Below, one piece after another: positions 23,712 to 32,400 of a DNA stretch of 62,141 bases. The stretch is from CABMGU01 sp964508495. GTDB lineage: Archaea; Nanobdellota; Nanobdellia; Woesearchaeales; ARS49. The stretch spans positions 1 through 62,141 of the forward strand of contig CAZDUA010000031.1 in assembly GCA_964508495.1 (NCBI GenBank), in the 5' to 3' direction. The position numbers were made by a program, and so were the translations under genes. A model generated the notes under the pieces. It did not search any database. It was not told the DNA's origin and was given only the letters and a program-made list of their open reading frames with translations. Within the stretch, counting starts at the first letter, position 1. Each line of letters opens with the position of its first letter.

Positions 23712-24779
23712 TTAGAAAAAGCCGAATTTCTTTTTGCCTTCTTTTTCGAACTCTTCCAAGAGTTCTTTTTGTTTTTTGTTGATTTTTTGGGGCACTTCTA
23801 CGCTAATTTTGATTACGAAATCCCCTTTTTGTCCGCTTCTTAATTCTGGGAGTCCTTCTTCTTCAAGTCTTATTTCTGAATTGTTTTGCGTTCCTTGTTC
23901 TACTTTGACTTTTTTCTTGCCGTGCAACGTTTCCACTGTTATTTCACCGCCTAAACAGGCCGTCGTAAAGCTTATTGGTTGTTCTATAACCAGGTCGTTG
24001 CCATCTCGTACGAATCTTTTGTCATCTGGAACGTGAACCAGCACGTATAAGTCTCCTGATGGCGCTCCTTGTTCTCCTGCTTCTCCTTCGCCTGTGACTC
24101 TTAATCGCATATCATCATGTATTCCCGCAGGAATTTTAACCTTGACTGGTTCTCTGCTGACTATTCTGCCTTCTCCATCGCATTCTTTGCATACTTCTTC
24201 AGGTGTTTCTCCGCTTCCCCTGCATTTGTTGCACGTGCTTGTTGTTGCGAATATGCCAAATGGTGTTCTTTTTGCAGTTCTTACTATTCCTTGTCCTTGA
24301 CAGGTGCTGCATTGTGAGAAGTTTTTGCCTCCTTTGCCATGGCATTCTTCGCATTGTATCATGCGTTGTGATTCTATTTCTTTTGTTGTGCCTTTTGCGA
24401 CTTCTTCCAGTGTTATGTCTGCTTCTGCTACTAAGTCTCTTCCTGGTCTTCCTCTTCTTGATGTTTTGAAGCCGAATCCTGACATCAAATCGCTGAATAT
24501 GTCGTCGAAGTTGAAGTTTCCTGAGAAGTCTCTAAAATCGAATCCTGAGAATTGTTGTCCATTAAAGCCTGTGCTTCCGAACTGGTCGTATTGTTGTCTT
24601 TTTTCAGCATCGCCTAGTACTGCTGCTGCTTCGTTTATTTCTTTGAATTTTTCTGTCGCGCTGGCTTCTTTGTTCAGGTCCGGATGATATTTTTTAGCTA
24701 GCTTCTTGTATGCCGACTTGATTTCTTCTTGTGTGGCGCTTTTTTCAACGCCGAGAAGTTTGTAGTAGTCTTTGGTCAT
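23712..24779 (-). CDS. dnaJ: Chaperone DnaJ
   Basis: 355 residues, type I. J domain with HPD at 32-34, Gly/Phe-rich region (about 68-115), four CxxCxGxG zinc motifs (CEECHGKG, CSTCQGQG, CNKCRGSG, CKECDGEG) and the C-terminal substrate-binding domains. It stimulates DnaK ATPase and delivers unfolded proteins. It is the last gene of grpE-dnaK-52-residue protein-dnaJ, with a GAGGT ribosome-binding site, and the spacer before it contains a perfect hairpin (24809-24830). Confidence 0.96.
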   Translation of the reverse strand: MTKDYYKLLGVEKSATQEEIKSAYKKLAKKYHPDLNKEASATEKFKEINEAAAVLGDAEKRQQYDQFGSTGFNGQQFSGFDFRDFSGNFNFDDIFSDLMSGFGFKTSRRGRPGRDLVAEADITLEEVAKGTTKEIESQRMIQCEECHGKGGKNFSQCSTCQGQGIVRTAKRTPFGIFATTSTCNKCRGSGETPEEVCKECDGEGRIVSREPVKVKIPAGIHDDMRLRVTGEGEAGEQGAPSGDLYVLVHVPDDKRFVRDGNDLVIEQPISFTTACLGGEITVETLHGKKKVKVEQGTQNNSEIRLEEEGLPELRSGQKGDFVIKISVEVPQKINKKQKELLEEFEKEGKKKFGFF

Positions 24780-24808
24780 CCAAACCTCTGAGTTACCGGC
24801 GAGGAGGG

Positions 24809-24830
24809 TTCAATGACGTGAGTCATTGAA
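24809..24830 (-). promoter_or_regulatory. Perfect 9-bp hairpin between the dnaK-linked small gene and dnaJ
   Basis: TTCAATGAC and GTCATTGAA are perfect inverted repeats around a 4-base loop (24818-24821). The hairpin overlaps the last codons and stop of the 52-residue gene and lies about 30 bases before the dnaJ start. It could be a processing or attenuation element that lowers dnaJ expression relative to dnaK. There is no U-run, so a terminator is unlikely. Confidence 0.5.
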
Positions 24831-24981
24831 ATCGTCCTTTGACTTTATGCTCTTCATTGTTTAGAACGTGTTCGAATTCTGCTTGGACTACTTTGTTTAT
24901 CGCCCATTGGCCTGCGAGTTTTATGGCTACGTATATTGCGACCAGTGCGATTGCGGCGTATGCGATTATTTTGTATTCCAT
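24823..24981 (-). CDS. 52-residue single-pass membrane protein inside the dnaK-dnaJ operon
   Basis: The ATG overlaps the dnaK stop (TAATG), so translation is coupled. Residues about 5-24 form one hydrophobic helix (IIAYAAIALVAIYVAIKLAG), followed by a polar, charged tail of about 28 residues (VVQAEFEHVLNNEEHKVKGR). It is too short for most gene callers. No family was recognised. The position between dnaK and dnaJ suggests a link to chaperone function at the membrane, which is inference. Confidence 0.6.
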   Translation of the reverse strand: MEYKIIAYAAIALVAIYVAIKLAGQWAINKVVQAEFEHVLNNEEHKVKGRFQ

Positions 24982-26798
24982 TAGACTTTCTCAGTGTCTA
25001 CTACGTTTTCTTCCTCTTTTGGCGCTCCTTTTGCCTTGCCTGCTTTTTGGTATAAAGCAGTTGCGGCTGTGTGGAGTGCGTGGTTGCACTCGTCAAGCTT
25101 TTTCTTTATGCTGGCAGGGTCGCGTGTTGTTTCTCCGAGTAGCTGTTTGAGTTCTGCGATTTTGTCCTTTACATCTTTTACTTCTTTTTCGCTTACTTTT
25201 CCTTCGAACTCTTTCAATTGTTTCTCAGCCGTGTAGACCATTGTGTCTGCTTGGTTGATTGTCTCTATTTCTTCTTTCTTTTTCGTGTCTGCTTCTGCGA
25301 ATTCTTCTGCTTGTTTTCGCATTCTTTCTACTTCTGCAGGCTCAAGCTTGTTTGGCGCGGTTATTCTCATTGATTGTTCTTTGCCCGTGCCTAGGTCTTT
25401 TGCTGAGACGTTCAGTATACCGTTCGCGTCGATGTCGAATGCGACCTCAATCTGCGGTATTCCTCTTGGCGCTAGCGGTATTCCTACAAGATCGAATTGT
25501 CCAAGCATCTTATTGTCTGCGAACATTGGTCTTTCTCCTTGTGAGACTCTTATTGTGACTGCTTCTTGGTCGTCTGCTGCTGTGCTGAATGTCTGGCTTT
25601 TCTTTACTGGGATTGTCGTGTTTCTTTCGATTAATTTAGTAAAGACTCCGCCAAGTGTTTCTATGCCAAGGCTCAATGGTGTTACGTCTAACAATAGTAT
25701 GTCTTTTACTTCTCCTGCTAGTACTCCTGCTTGGATTGCCGCTCCCATTGCGACGCATTCCATTGGGTCTATTGACCTTTCTACTTTGTTTCCAAACCAT
25801 TGTTCTAGATATTTCTGAACTATTGGCATTCTGGTTGGTCCTCCTACGAGGATGACTTTGTCTAGGTCTTTTACTGCCATTTTTGAGTCTGATAGTGCTT
25901 GGTCGACTGATTTTTTGCATTTTTTGACTAGTGGGTCTACCATCTCTTCTAGTTTGGCCCTTGTCAGTTTCATTTGCAAGTGTTTTGGTCCTGCTTGTGT
26001 TGCTGTTATGAATGGCAGGTTTATGTCAGTCTCAAGTGTTGTGCTTAGCTCGATTTTTGCTTTTTCAGATGCTTCTCTGATACGTTGCATTGCGACTGCG
26101 TCTTGGGCCAGGTCTATTCCTGATTCTTTTTGGAAGTCTTTGACTACGAAGCTGATCAGGGCGTTGTCCATGTCTGTTCCGCCTAGTTGTGTGTCTCCTG
26201 ACGTGCTTGCTACTTCGAATACTCCTTCTGAGAAGTCCATTATTGTGACATCTAAAGTGCCTCCGCCAAGGTCAAAAACGAGTATTTTCTGTTGTTGGTT
26301 TGCTTTGTCCAGTCCATACGCGAGTGCGGCTGCTGTTGGCTCATTAACTATTCTTACTACTTCAAGTCCTGCTATTTGTCCTGCGTCTTTTGTTGCTTGT
26401 CTTTGGTTGTCGTCAAAGTATGCTGGTACTGTGATGACTGCTTTTTTGATTGGCTCGCCAAGGAATGATTCTGCGTCTTTCTTTATCTTCTGCAGAATAA
26501 ATGCAGATATCTGTTGTGGCGTGTATTCTTTGCCGTAGATGCTATATTTGAAGTTTGTTCCCATCTTTCTTTTTGCCGCATAGACTGTTCCGTGCGGGTT
26601 TGAGACTGCTTGTCTTCGTGCTGGTTCTCCGACGAGTAATTGTCCGTCTTTTGTGAAGGCTACGAATGACGGGAATGCTTTTCCGTACATTGATACTCCT
26701 TCCGCTGATGGTATTATCTTTGGTCTGCCTGCTTCTAGTGCTGATGCCGCAGAGTTTGATGTTCCTAGGTCGATTCCAATTATTTTTTCTTTGCTCAT
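24981..26798 (-). CDS. dnaK: Chaperone DnaK (Hsp70)
   Basis: 605 residues. The N-terminal ATPase starts GIDLGTSNSAASALEAG (Ser in place of the usual second Thr of DLGTTNS), with FDLGGGTLDVTI and VGGPTRMP nucleotide-binding motifs. The substrate-binding domain begins after DVTPLSLGIETLGG (about 373-386). The C-terminal lid is present and the protein ends VVDTEKV rather than the EEVD of eukaryotes. It overlaps grpE by 4 bases. Confidence 0.97.
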   Translation of the reverse strand: MSKEKIIGIDLGTSNSAASALEAGRPKIIPSAEGVSMYGKAFPSFVAFTKDGQLLVGEPARRQAVSNPHGTVYAAKRKMGTNFKYSIYGKEYTPQQISAFILQKIKKDAESFLGEPIKKAVITVPAYFDDNQRQATKDAGQIAGLEVVRIVNEPTAAALAYGLDKANQQQKILVFDLGGGTLDVTIMDFSEGVFEVASTSGDTQLGGTDMDNALISFVVKDFQKESGIDLAQDAVAMQRIREASEKAKIELSTTLETDINLPFITATQAGPKHLQMKLTRAKLEEMVDPLVKKCKKSVDQALSDSKMAVKDLDKVILVGGPTRMPIVQKYLEQWFGNKVERSIDPMECVAMGAAIQAGVLAGEVKDILLLDVTPLSLGIETLGGVFTKLIERNTTIPVKKSQTFSTAADDQEAVTIRVSQGERPMFADNKMLGQFDLVGIPLAPRGIPQIEVAFDIDANGILNVSAKDLGTGKEQSMRITAPNKLEPAEVERMRKQAEEFAEADTKKKEEIETINQADTMVYTAEKQLKEFEGKVSEKEVKDVKDKIAELKQLLGETTRDPASIKKKLDECNHALHTAATALYQKAGKAKGAPKEEENVVDTEKV

Positions 26799-27289
26799 TT
26801 TGTTTTACCTCGTGGTTTGCTGATTTTTACTTTTGCGTACCTGATGACTTTTCCGTTCATCGTGTACCCTTTTTGTAGTTCTTCTATGATCGTGTCTTCT
26901 GGCTGGTCGCTTTCTGTTTGCATTAGGACTTCGTGTTTGTACGGGTCAAGTTTTTGCCCTATTGATTTTATCTGCTCGACTCGTTCTTCGTCCAATATTT
27001 TGTGCAAATTCTTGAATATCATTTCTATGCCCTTTTTTGTTTCTTGTGAAACATCTTTTAGTTGGTGTAGCGCTCTTTCGAAGTCATCTACTACCAGCAA
27101 TAATTTTACAACAAGTTTTTCTGATGCTATTCCTGCAAGGTCTTTGCGTTCTTTTTCTACTCTTTTGCAGTAGTTTTCAAATTCTGCTTGCAGTCTTTTC
27201 AGATGGTCTGTGTAGTCTGCAAGCTGTGCTTCTTTTTTTGCGAGTTCTTGTTTGAACGGCTCAATTTCCACTGTTTCCTTTTTGTCCAT
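26795..27289 (-). CDS. grpE: Nucleotide exchange factor GrpE
   Basis: 164 residues from the ATG at 27289, preceded by a GGTGGGG ribosome-binding site; a longer frame to 27343 would start inside the TATA region and is rejected. The N-terminal half is a coiled coil (about 8-70: KQELAKKEAQLADYTDHLKR) and the C-terminal half the beta-domain, including GQKLDPYKHEVLMQ and the KGYTMNGKVIRYAKVKIS end. It releases ADP from DnaK. It is the first gene of the chaperone operon. Confidence 0.95.
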   Translation of the reverse strand: MDKKETVEIEPFKQELAKKEAQLADYTDHLKRLQAEFENYCKRVEKERKDLAGIASEKLVVKLLLVVDDFERALHQLKDVSQETKKGIEMIFKNLHKILDEERVEQIKSIGQKLDPYKHEVLMQTESDQPEDTIIEELQKGYTMNGKVIRYAKVKISKPRGKTK

Positions 27290-27308
27290 AATATCCCCAC
27301 CCACATTG

Positions 27309-27325
27309 GTTGACTTTACGTCAAC
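27309..27325 (-). promoter_or_regulatory. Inverted repeat at the predicted start of the chaperone transcript
   Basis: GTTGAC-5-GTCAAC. It sits 21-37 bases downstream of the TATA box at 27346-27359 and before the grpE start, near the expected transcription start. An operator for a heat-shock repressor is the most natural reading, although a leader hairpin is also possible. No regulator gene is adjacent. Confidence 0.45.
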
Positions 27326-27345
27326 TGAGTAGATTGTAACCATAA

Positions 27346-27359
27346 CTTCTATATAAACC
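27346..27359 (-). promoter_or_regulatory. TATA box of the grpE-dnaK-dnaJ operon
   Basis: Minus-strand GGTTTATATAGAAG, about 60 bases before the grpE ATG, implying a leader of about 35 bases. A-rich AACGAAA just upstream could be the BRE. Confidence 0.6.
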
Positions 27360-27420
27360 TTTCGTTAAAAACAGCAAAATTTAAATACTTTACATTCTTA
27401 CCAAAGCGCGAGGTGAAGTT

Positions 27421-27774
27421 ATGGCACAAGAACAAATCAATGTAAACATTGTTGATGGTGAGCCTTTTTTTGCGCACGAGGTAACAGTTAATTTTACTCC
27501 TACGCAGCTTACTATGGACTTCAAGTGTATTACTCCAAGGAGTGATCCTAGGAGCAAAAAGCCGAGTTTCTTGCTTAAACACAATGTAATAATGCTTGAC
27601 CCTTGGCATGCCAAGAGCATGTTAAGCGTTCTTTCCAGCGTTGTTCAAAAGTACGAGCAGGAGTTTGGCAAGATTCAGAAGCCTAAGGCTTTGGAAAAGG
27701 CTGAGAAGAAGCAGAAAGAGCTTGTGAAAAAGGCTGGCGAACAGCATCCGGATATTCCAACTTACATGGGTTGA
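27421..27774 (+). CDS. DUF3467-family protein
   Basis: 117 residues. Residues about 5-75 follow the DUF3467 pattern (INVNIVDGEPFFAHEVTVNF, then KHNVIMLDPWHAKSML), and a basic, coiled-coil tail follows (KALEKAEKKQKELVKKAG). DUF3467 proteins are small, widespread in bacteria and archaea and have no established role. The ATG follows a GAGGTGAAG ribosome-binding site. It is divergent from the chaperone operon and followed by an HTH gene 2 bases later. Confidence 0.85.
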   Translation: MAQEQINVNIVDGEPFFAHEVTVNFTPTQLTMDFKCITPRSDPRSKKPSFLLKHNVIMLDPWHAKSMLSVLSSVVQKYEQEFGKIQKPKALEKAEKKQKELVKKAGEQHPDIPTYMG

Positions 27775-27776
27775 AC

Positions 27777-28178
27777 ATGTTTGTCCGCCGTATTACTATT
27801 GTTAACATCAGGAGGCCTCCGAAGAGTTCTGTGAATGATGAATTGCAATGGTTTGGCTCTGCTTTAGGTCTTTTTGGAGAGCGTGACAGGGATAAGTCTT
27901 GTTTTCGTATTTTTATTGAGCTGATCAAGGCTATTAAGGCTACTGGCGGGCTTTCCAGCGACGAACTGGGAGAAAGATTAGGCCTTACACGAGCTACTGT
28001 CATCCACCATCTTAACACGTTAATGGAGCGCGGCATTGTTCGCCATGAAGGAAACAAATATGTTATGCGTGGAGATAGACTCTCTCTTCTTGTTGACGAT
28101 TTACAGCGTGACATGCAGCATTCTATGGAAGAAATGAAGCGTGCGGCTGAAGAATTGGATAGACTGTTGCAGCTATAG
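27777..28178 (+). CDS. ArsR/TrmB-like winged-helix regulator
   Basis: 133 residues from the ATG at 27777; a TTG at 27771 overlapping the DUF3467 stop is an alternative start. The central helix-turn-helix is LSSDELGERLGLTRATVIHH (about 56-75), followed by a wing (GIVRHEGNKYVM). The C-terminal helix ends EEMKRAAEELDRLLQL, and a copy of this tail is found 250 bases downstream at 28419-28472. Target genes are unknown. Confidence 0.8.
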   Translation: MFVRRITIVNIRRPPKSSVNDELQWFGSALGLFGERDRDKSCFRIFIELIKAIKATGGLSSDELGERLGLTRATVIHHLNTLMERGIVRHEGNKYVMRGDRLSLLVDDLQRDMQHSMEEMKRAAEELDRLLQL

Positions 28179-28214
28179 GAAAAGCTTTTATCCTAGGAAA
28201 ACAAGTTACTTATC

Positions 28215-28415
28215 ATGGCAAAAAAAAGTAATCACACGGCAGTTCATATCGTCGCAGCCGCCATTTTTGCGCTTGTTGCAATTGGTCACATTATCCGCAT
28301 AGCAAGCAATACGCAAGTGGTTCTTGGAAACTGGTCTATTGCGATGTGGCCGAGTTGGATAGCAGTTGCAATAGCAATAAGTATGGCAATTTGGTTGCGA
28401 GCAACAGCCGAGTAA
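28215..28415 (+). CDS. 66-residue two-helix membrane protein
   Basis: Two hydrophobic segments (about 9-28 and 38-61) with a basic N-terminus (MAKKSNH). No family recognised. The TATA-like AAAAGCTTTTATCC (28185-28198) lies immediately upstream and overlaps an imperfect palindrome after the HTH gene. Its stop codon is followed in frame by the duplicated tail of the HTH gene. Confidence 0.6.
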   Translation: MAKKSNHTAVHIVAAAIFALVAIGHIIRIASNTQVVLGNWSIAMWPSWIAVAIAISMAIWLRATAE

Positions 28416-28418
28416 CTC

Positions 28419-28472
28419 TGCGAAGAGATGAAAAGGACTGCTGAAGAGTTAGATAAGATGTTGAGGTTGTGA
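28419..28472 (+). pseudogene. Remnant copy of the HTH gene's C-terminal tail
   Basis: In frame with the end of the small membrane-protein gene, this stretch reads CEEMKRTAEELDKMLRL then TGA, and matches the tail of the HTH regulator at 28130-28178 (EEMKRAAEELDRLLQL) at 13 of 16 residues. The nucleotides differ mainly at third codon positions, so the copy was probably coding for a time. The stop overlaps the ATG of the YdeI-like gene (TGATG). It looks like the surviving end of a second, related HTH gene that once was translationally coupled to the YdeI-like gene. Confidence 0.7.
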
Positions 28473-29029
28473 TGGACAAGAAGATTCACCCTAAATCTCC
28501 TGCTGAATGGCGCAAGTGGCTGGAAAAGAATCACGATAAAGAAACCAAAGTCTATTTAGTCAAGTACAAGCGTCATACTAACAAGCCAACTATTAGCCAT
28601 CAGGAGTCTATGGACGAGGCTATTTGTTTTGGCTGGATTGATACGACGATTAAAAGTTTGAGCGTTGACAAATATATGCGTTGTTTTGTCAGGCGCAACA
28701 AGAACAGCAGGTGGAGCAATGCGACGTTGAGTTATGCAAAGCGCCTTATCAAAGAGGGTAAGATGGCTCCTGCAGGGCTTAAAATGTACAAAGAAGGGCT
28801 GCTGAAGCCTGTTATTGACCATGGATTGCCTAAGAATCCCAATACGCCTGCTGATTTGAAGAAAGCATTGGAGAAGAGTGGTTCATTAGCATTTTTCAAC
28901 AGTCTTGCTCCGTCATACAAGAGAATCTATATTTATTCTGTTGAGAGAGTTAAGCGTGCTGAAACAAGAACGCGTCGTATTAAGCAGGTTGTTGAACGTT
29001 GTAAGAGAGGTTTGAAGCCTGGATTATAA
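28472..29029 (+). CDS. YdeI/OmdA-family protein
   Basis: 185 residues from the ATG at 28472. FLxRH-type motifs of the YdeI/OmpD-associated family are visible: SPAEWRKWLEKNH, the DEAICFGWIDTTIKSL block (about 49-64), FVRRNKNSRWS, and a C-terminal region with YIYSVERVKRAETRTRRI. These proteins are linked to bacteriocin resistance or periplasmic stress in bacteria, with no proven biochemistry. It is common as a laterally exchanged gene, which fits the duplicated-tail context. It is the only plus-strand gene of a convergent pair that does not overlap its neighbour. Confidence 0.85.
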   Translation: MDKKIHPKSPAEWRKWLEKNHDKETKVYLVKYKRHTNKPTISHQESMDEAICFGWIDTTIKSLSVDKYMRCFVRRNKNSRWSNATLSYAKRLIKEGKMAPAGLKMYKEGLLKPVIDHGLPKNPNTPADLKKALEKSGSLAFFNSLAPSYKRIYIYSVERVKRAETRTRRIKQVVERCKRGLKPGL

Positions 29030-29075
29030 AGAATAAAATATTATAGAAAAATTAAAGAAAATATTTAAAAAAATA

Positions 29076-29267
29076 TTATGCTTTTGCGACTTTGACTGCT
29101 TTCGGACCTTTGTCTCCTTGCTCTATTTCAAAGTTAACTTCGTCGTTTTCTTTCAACTCAGTACCTGGCGCAAGCCCGGTTGTGTGGACGAAATATTCTT
29201 TTCCGTCTTCACCTGCGATGAATCCGAATCCCTTTGCTATGTTAAAAAATTTTACTTTGCCTTTCAT
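29076..29267 (-). CDS. cspA: Cold-shock domain protein
   Basis: 63 residues, a single OB fold. RNP1 is KGFGFI (about 12-17) and RNP2 YFVHTTG (about 25-31). It binds single-stranded RNA or DNA and acts as an RNA chaperone. A strong GGGGGAG ribosome-binding site precedes the ATG. Csp proteins are bacterial in origin and patchy in archaea. Confidence 0.95.
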   Translation of the reverse strand: MKGKVKFFNIAKGFGFIAGEDGKEYFVHTTGLAPGTELKENDEVNFEIEQGDKGPKAVKVAKA

Positions 29268-29406
29268 TTTCTACTCCCCCATAAATACTGTTTATACTCA
29301 TAAAACAAGTACAGGGGTTTTTAAGCGTTTGCTTTTTTACAGCCTTAATTGGACAGATTGACAGGTTATTGCAGCTTTAAATAGTTAAGAATTAATTAAA
29401 AAAAGA
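29268..29406. other. Intergenic spacer with csp promoter and a weak echo of the HTH tail
   Basis: Contains the csp promoter elements (AGTATAAACAG on the minus strand, about 29287-29297) and, on the plus strand at 29342-29380, a frame reading ALIGQIDRLLQL followed by TAA. The last six residues equal the end of the HTH regulator. The match is short and may be chance. No gene is visible. Confidence 0.3.
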
Positions 29407-32400
29407 TTAAAATGATTCCCATCTTACAAAGATGGCGTATGCAAGCAGTCCAATTATTACAACTGCAATGACTATTCCTGCTTTGACTGCTCCTGATTTT
29501 GGATCTAGTGAGACAGTGAACAGGTCTTTTAGCTTCTGGCTGAATTGTGACCATTTGCTTTCTTTGACTTCTGCTTCTACCGGAACAGTTGTTTCAGTTT
29601 GTTCTGGTTGTGGTTCTTCTACAACTGGAACTTCTGGTTGTACTTCTAGTTCTGGTACTGGTGTGAAGTTGAACATTGGCAATGGTGGTGCAACTATTGG
29701 TTGTCCGCCTGCTAGTTTTGCTTTGATTATTACTGTGCTTCTTGTAACGTCTACTATTTCCAAGTCTAGGTCTGGTATGTTATCTCTGCTCAAGTCGAAC
29801 GTTTTGTGTTCTCCTTTGTTGATTGTGTGGAATATTCCGTTTAATACCCATTCTGTTGAGCTGTTTGCGAAGTTGATTCTGCGTATTAGCATGCTTAATG
29901 GGTACAGTTTTCCGTCTCTTGTGAACTGTATTGCTTGTGCTTGGAAGACTGTTCTTTGTATTGGAACTTCTGTTAGTGCGATTCTGATTTGTCCGCTGCT
30001 TCCGCCGCCTCCGCCGCCGCCTCCACCGCCTCCGCCGCCACCTGTTGATGGGGTTGAGATTGTGAATGGTGTTGTTTTCGAGCTTGTAAAGCCGAATGAG
30101 TCTGTTACTGTTAGTGTTGCTGAGTAGCTTCCTGCTGCGAACGTTTTTACTACTGATGTGTTCGTGCTGTTTGTTGAGTCGCTGAACGTCCAGAAGAACG
30201 TCAATGAATCATTCAATGGTCCTGGGATGTTCGCGTCTGTTGATGTGCTTGTGAATGTTATGCTGAATCCTGGTACTAGGCTTCCTGTTATTGAGAAACT
30301 TGCTATTGGTGGCACTGGGACTACAGCGCTTATGTTTGCTGCTCCGCTTGCTGATGCGTTGTATGTGAATGTTCCGTTTGGTGTTGGTACGCTTATCGTG
30401 CCTGCTGATATTACCATGTTTGCTATGATGCAGTCTGATACTGTTGCGCTTCCGAACGTGCTGTTGGTTACTGAACAGTTTGACATTGTTACGTTGTTCA
30501 GGTTGCTATTTGTTATGTTTGAGCTTGTTATCGTGCTGTATGTTACATTGCTTGCAATTATGCTGCTTCCGCCTGTTACTGTGCTTCCGGTTAGGTTGCT
30601 TGGGTCTACAAAGCTATCTGTGAACGTGCAGTTTGTTGCTGTTATGTTCTTGACTGTGCTGTTTGTGATTACACAGTTGGTCAATATTGAGTTTGTTATG
30701 TTTGAGATTGTTGCTGTTACGTTTTTCAGCGTGTTGTTGTTTCCAATGTTGCTTAATAGCGTGCTTGCGTTAATCGTGCTTGATGTCATTATTGTGTTGT
30801 TGATTGTGCTTGTTCCTATGAGTGTGCTTCCGTTCAATATGTTTTGTACGAAGTAGCTCAAGTCTGAGTTTGCAGCCGCGCTTTGGTTGTTGCATGCTAC
30901 GAATACGCTGTTGCTTCCTAGTACTAATCCGCTAATCACTGCGCTGTGCGCTATTCCGCCTGTAGTGCTGAAGCTGTTGTTCATGCTTCCTTGTGCTACG
31001 TCTGTGAATGCCCACTTGCAGGTTGTTACTCCTGTTGTGTTCAGCGCCATTGTGAAGAAGCTGAAGTTCAAGGCTGTTCCGTTTGGCGGGGTTATGTTTA
31101 CTTGTGTTACTATTGGCGTGATTGTGATGAATCTTGTCAAGTTTCCTGCTGATACGTTTGCGTTTCCTGGGAATGATGCAATTATTGGGAATACTCCTGT
31201 GCTTGCAAAGCTTGTTACGTGTGTCAATGGTGAGCTTGTGCTTGTGTTGACAAGTGTTCCGTTGACGTACAAGTCTACTGCTCCGCCTGCTGGGTTTGTG
31301 ACGTTTGCAATTATTGTTACTGTGTCATTTACTTGTGCTGAGGTGTTGCCTGATGCACCGTTTAATGTCAAAGTCAGGGCTGCAATTCCTGGTGTTACTG
31401 TGTAATTGCTTGATATTGTGCTGTTCAAGTTTCCTGATGTGTCATTTGCGTACCATTTGTATGTGTGGTTGCCTACGGTCAATGATGTAAGGTTGACTTG
31501 GTACGTGCTTGTGTTGCCTAGCTGTGATGCTGTGCTGTTTGTCGCGTTGTCGAGTTCAAGTGTTACAGTTCCTACTGCAACGTTGTCTGTTACGCTGACG
31601 TTGAATGTGTATAATGATGTGAACATTGCTGGCGATACTGGGCTTACAGATTGTGCGCCAAAGGTTGGTGCTACTGTGTCAAGTACGTTGACAAAATTTG
31701 TTACATTGATTCCTGTGTAGTTTGTGTTGCCTGCAAAGCTTGCTGTTATGTTGAATGGTCCTGATGCCGGGAATGTTTGGTTGATTGTGAATGGTGATGC
31801 TCCGCTTCCTACTGAAACGCCATTTCTAAGTATTGAAATTGTTCCTGTGGTGTTTGTCAGGTTTGCTGATATTGGCACAGTGCTTCCTTGTGCTACTGTT
31901 ACGTTTCCTGCTGTTCCGTTTAGCAACAAGTCCATTGAGCTATTTGCTTTTAGTATTGTGAATACTGAAGCGTTGCTCATGTTTGTGTTGTTTGCGCCGT
32001 CTTTTGCAAACCATTTGAATGTGTAGTTTCCTGCTGCTTTGTCTGAAACAGTTGTTGTGTACAAAGTTCCTGCTTGTGAAACGTTTGTGTAGTTGATTGC
32101 GCCGAACTCAAAGGTTACGTTTGTTATGTTTCCGTTGTCTGTCCAGTTGATGCTGAATGTGTAGTTTGCTCCTGGGAAGTACACGCTTGGGTTTGTTGGT
32201 ATGATTTGGCCGTCTGGTGTTGGGGCTGTGCTGTCGCTTATTGTTAGCTTGAATGTGCCGTTTGTACATGCGCTGAAATTGTCGCATGCTTGTAATGTTA
32301 TGTTGAATGCGCCGTTTGTCATTGGCGTGAAGCTTATTAGGCCTGTTGAGTTGTCTATTCCGAATCCTGAAAGTCCTGATGCGTTGATTACGCTGAAGTT

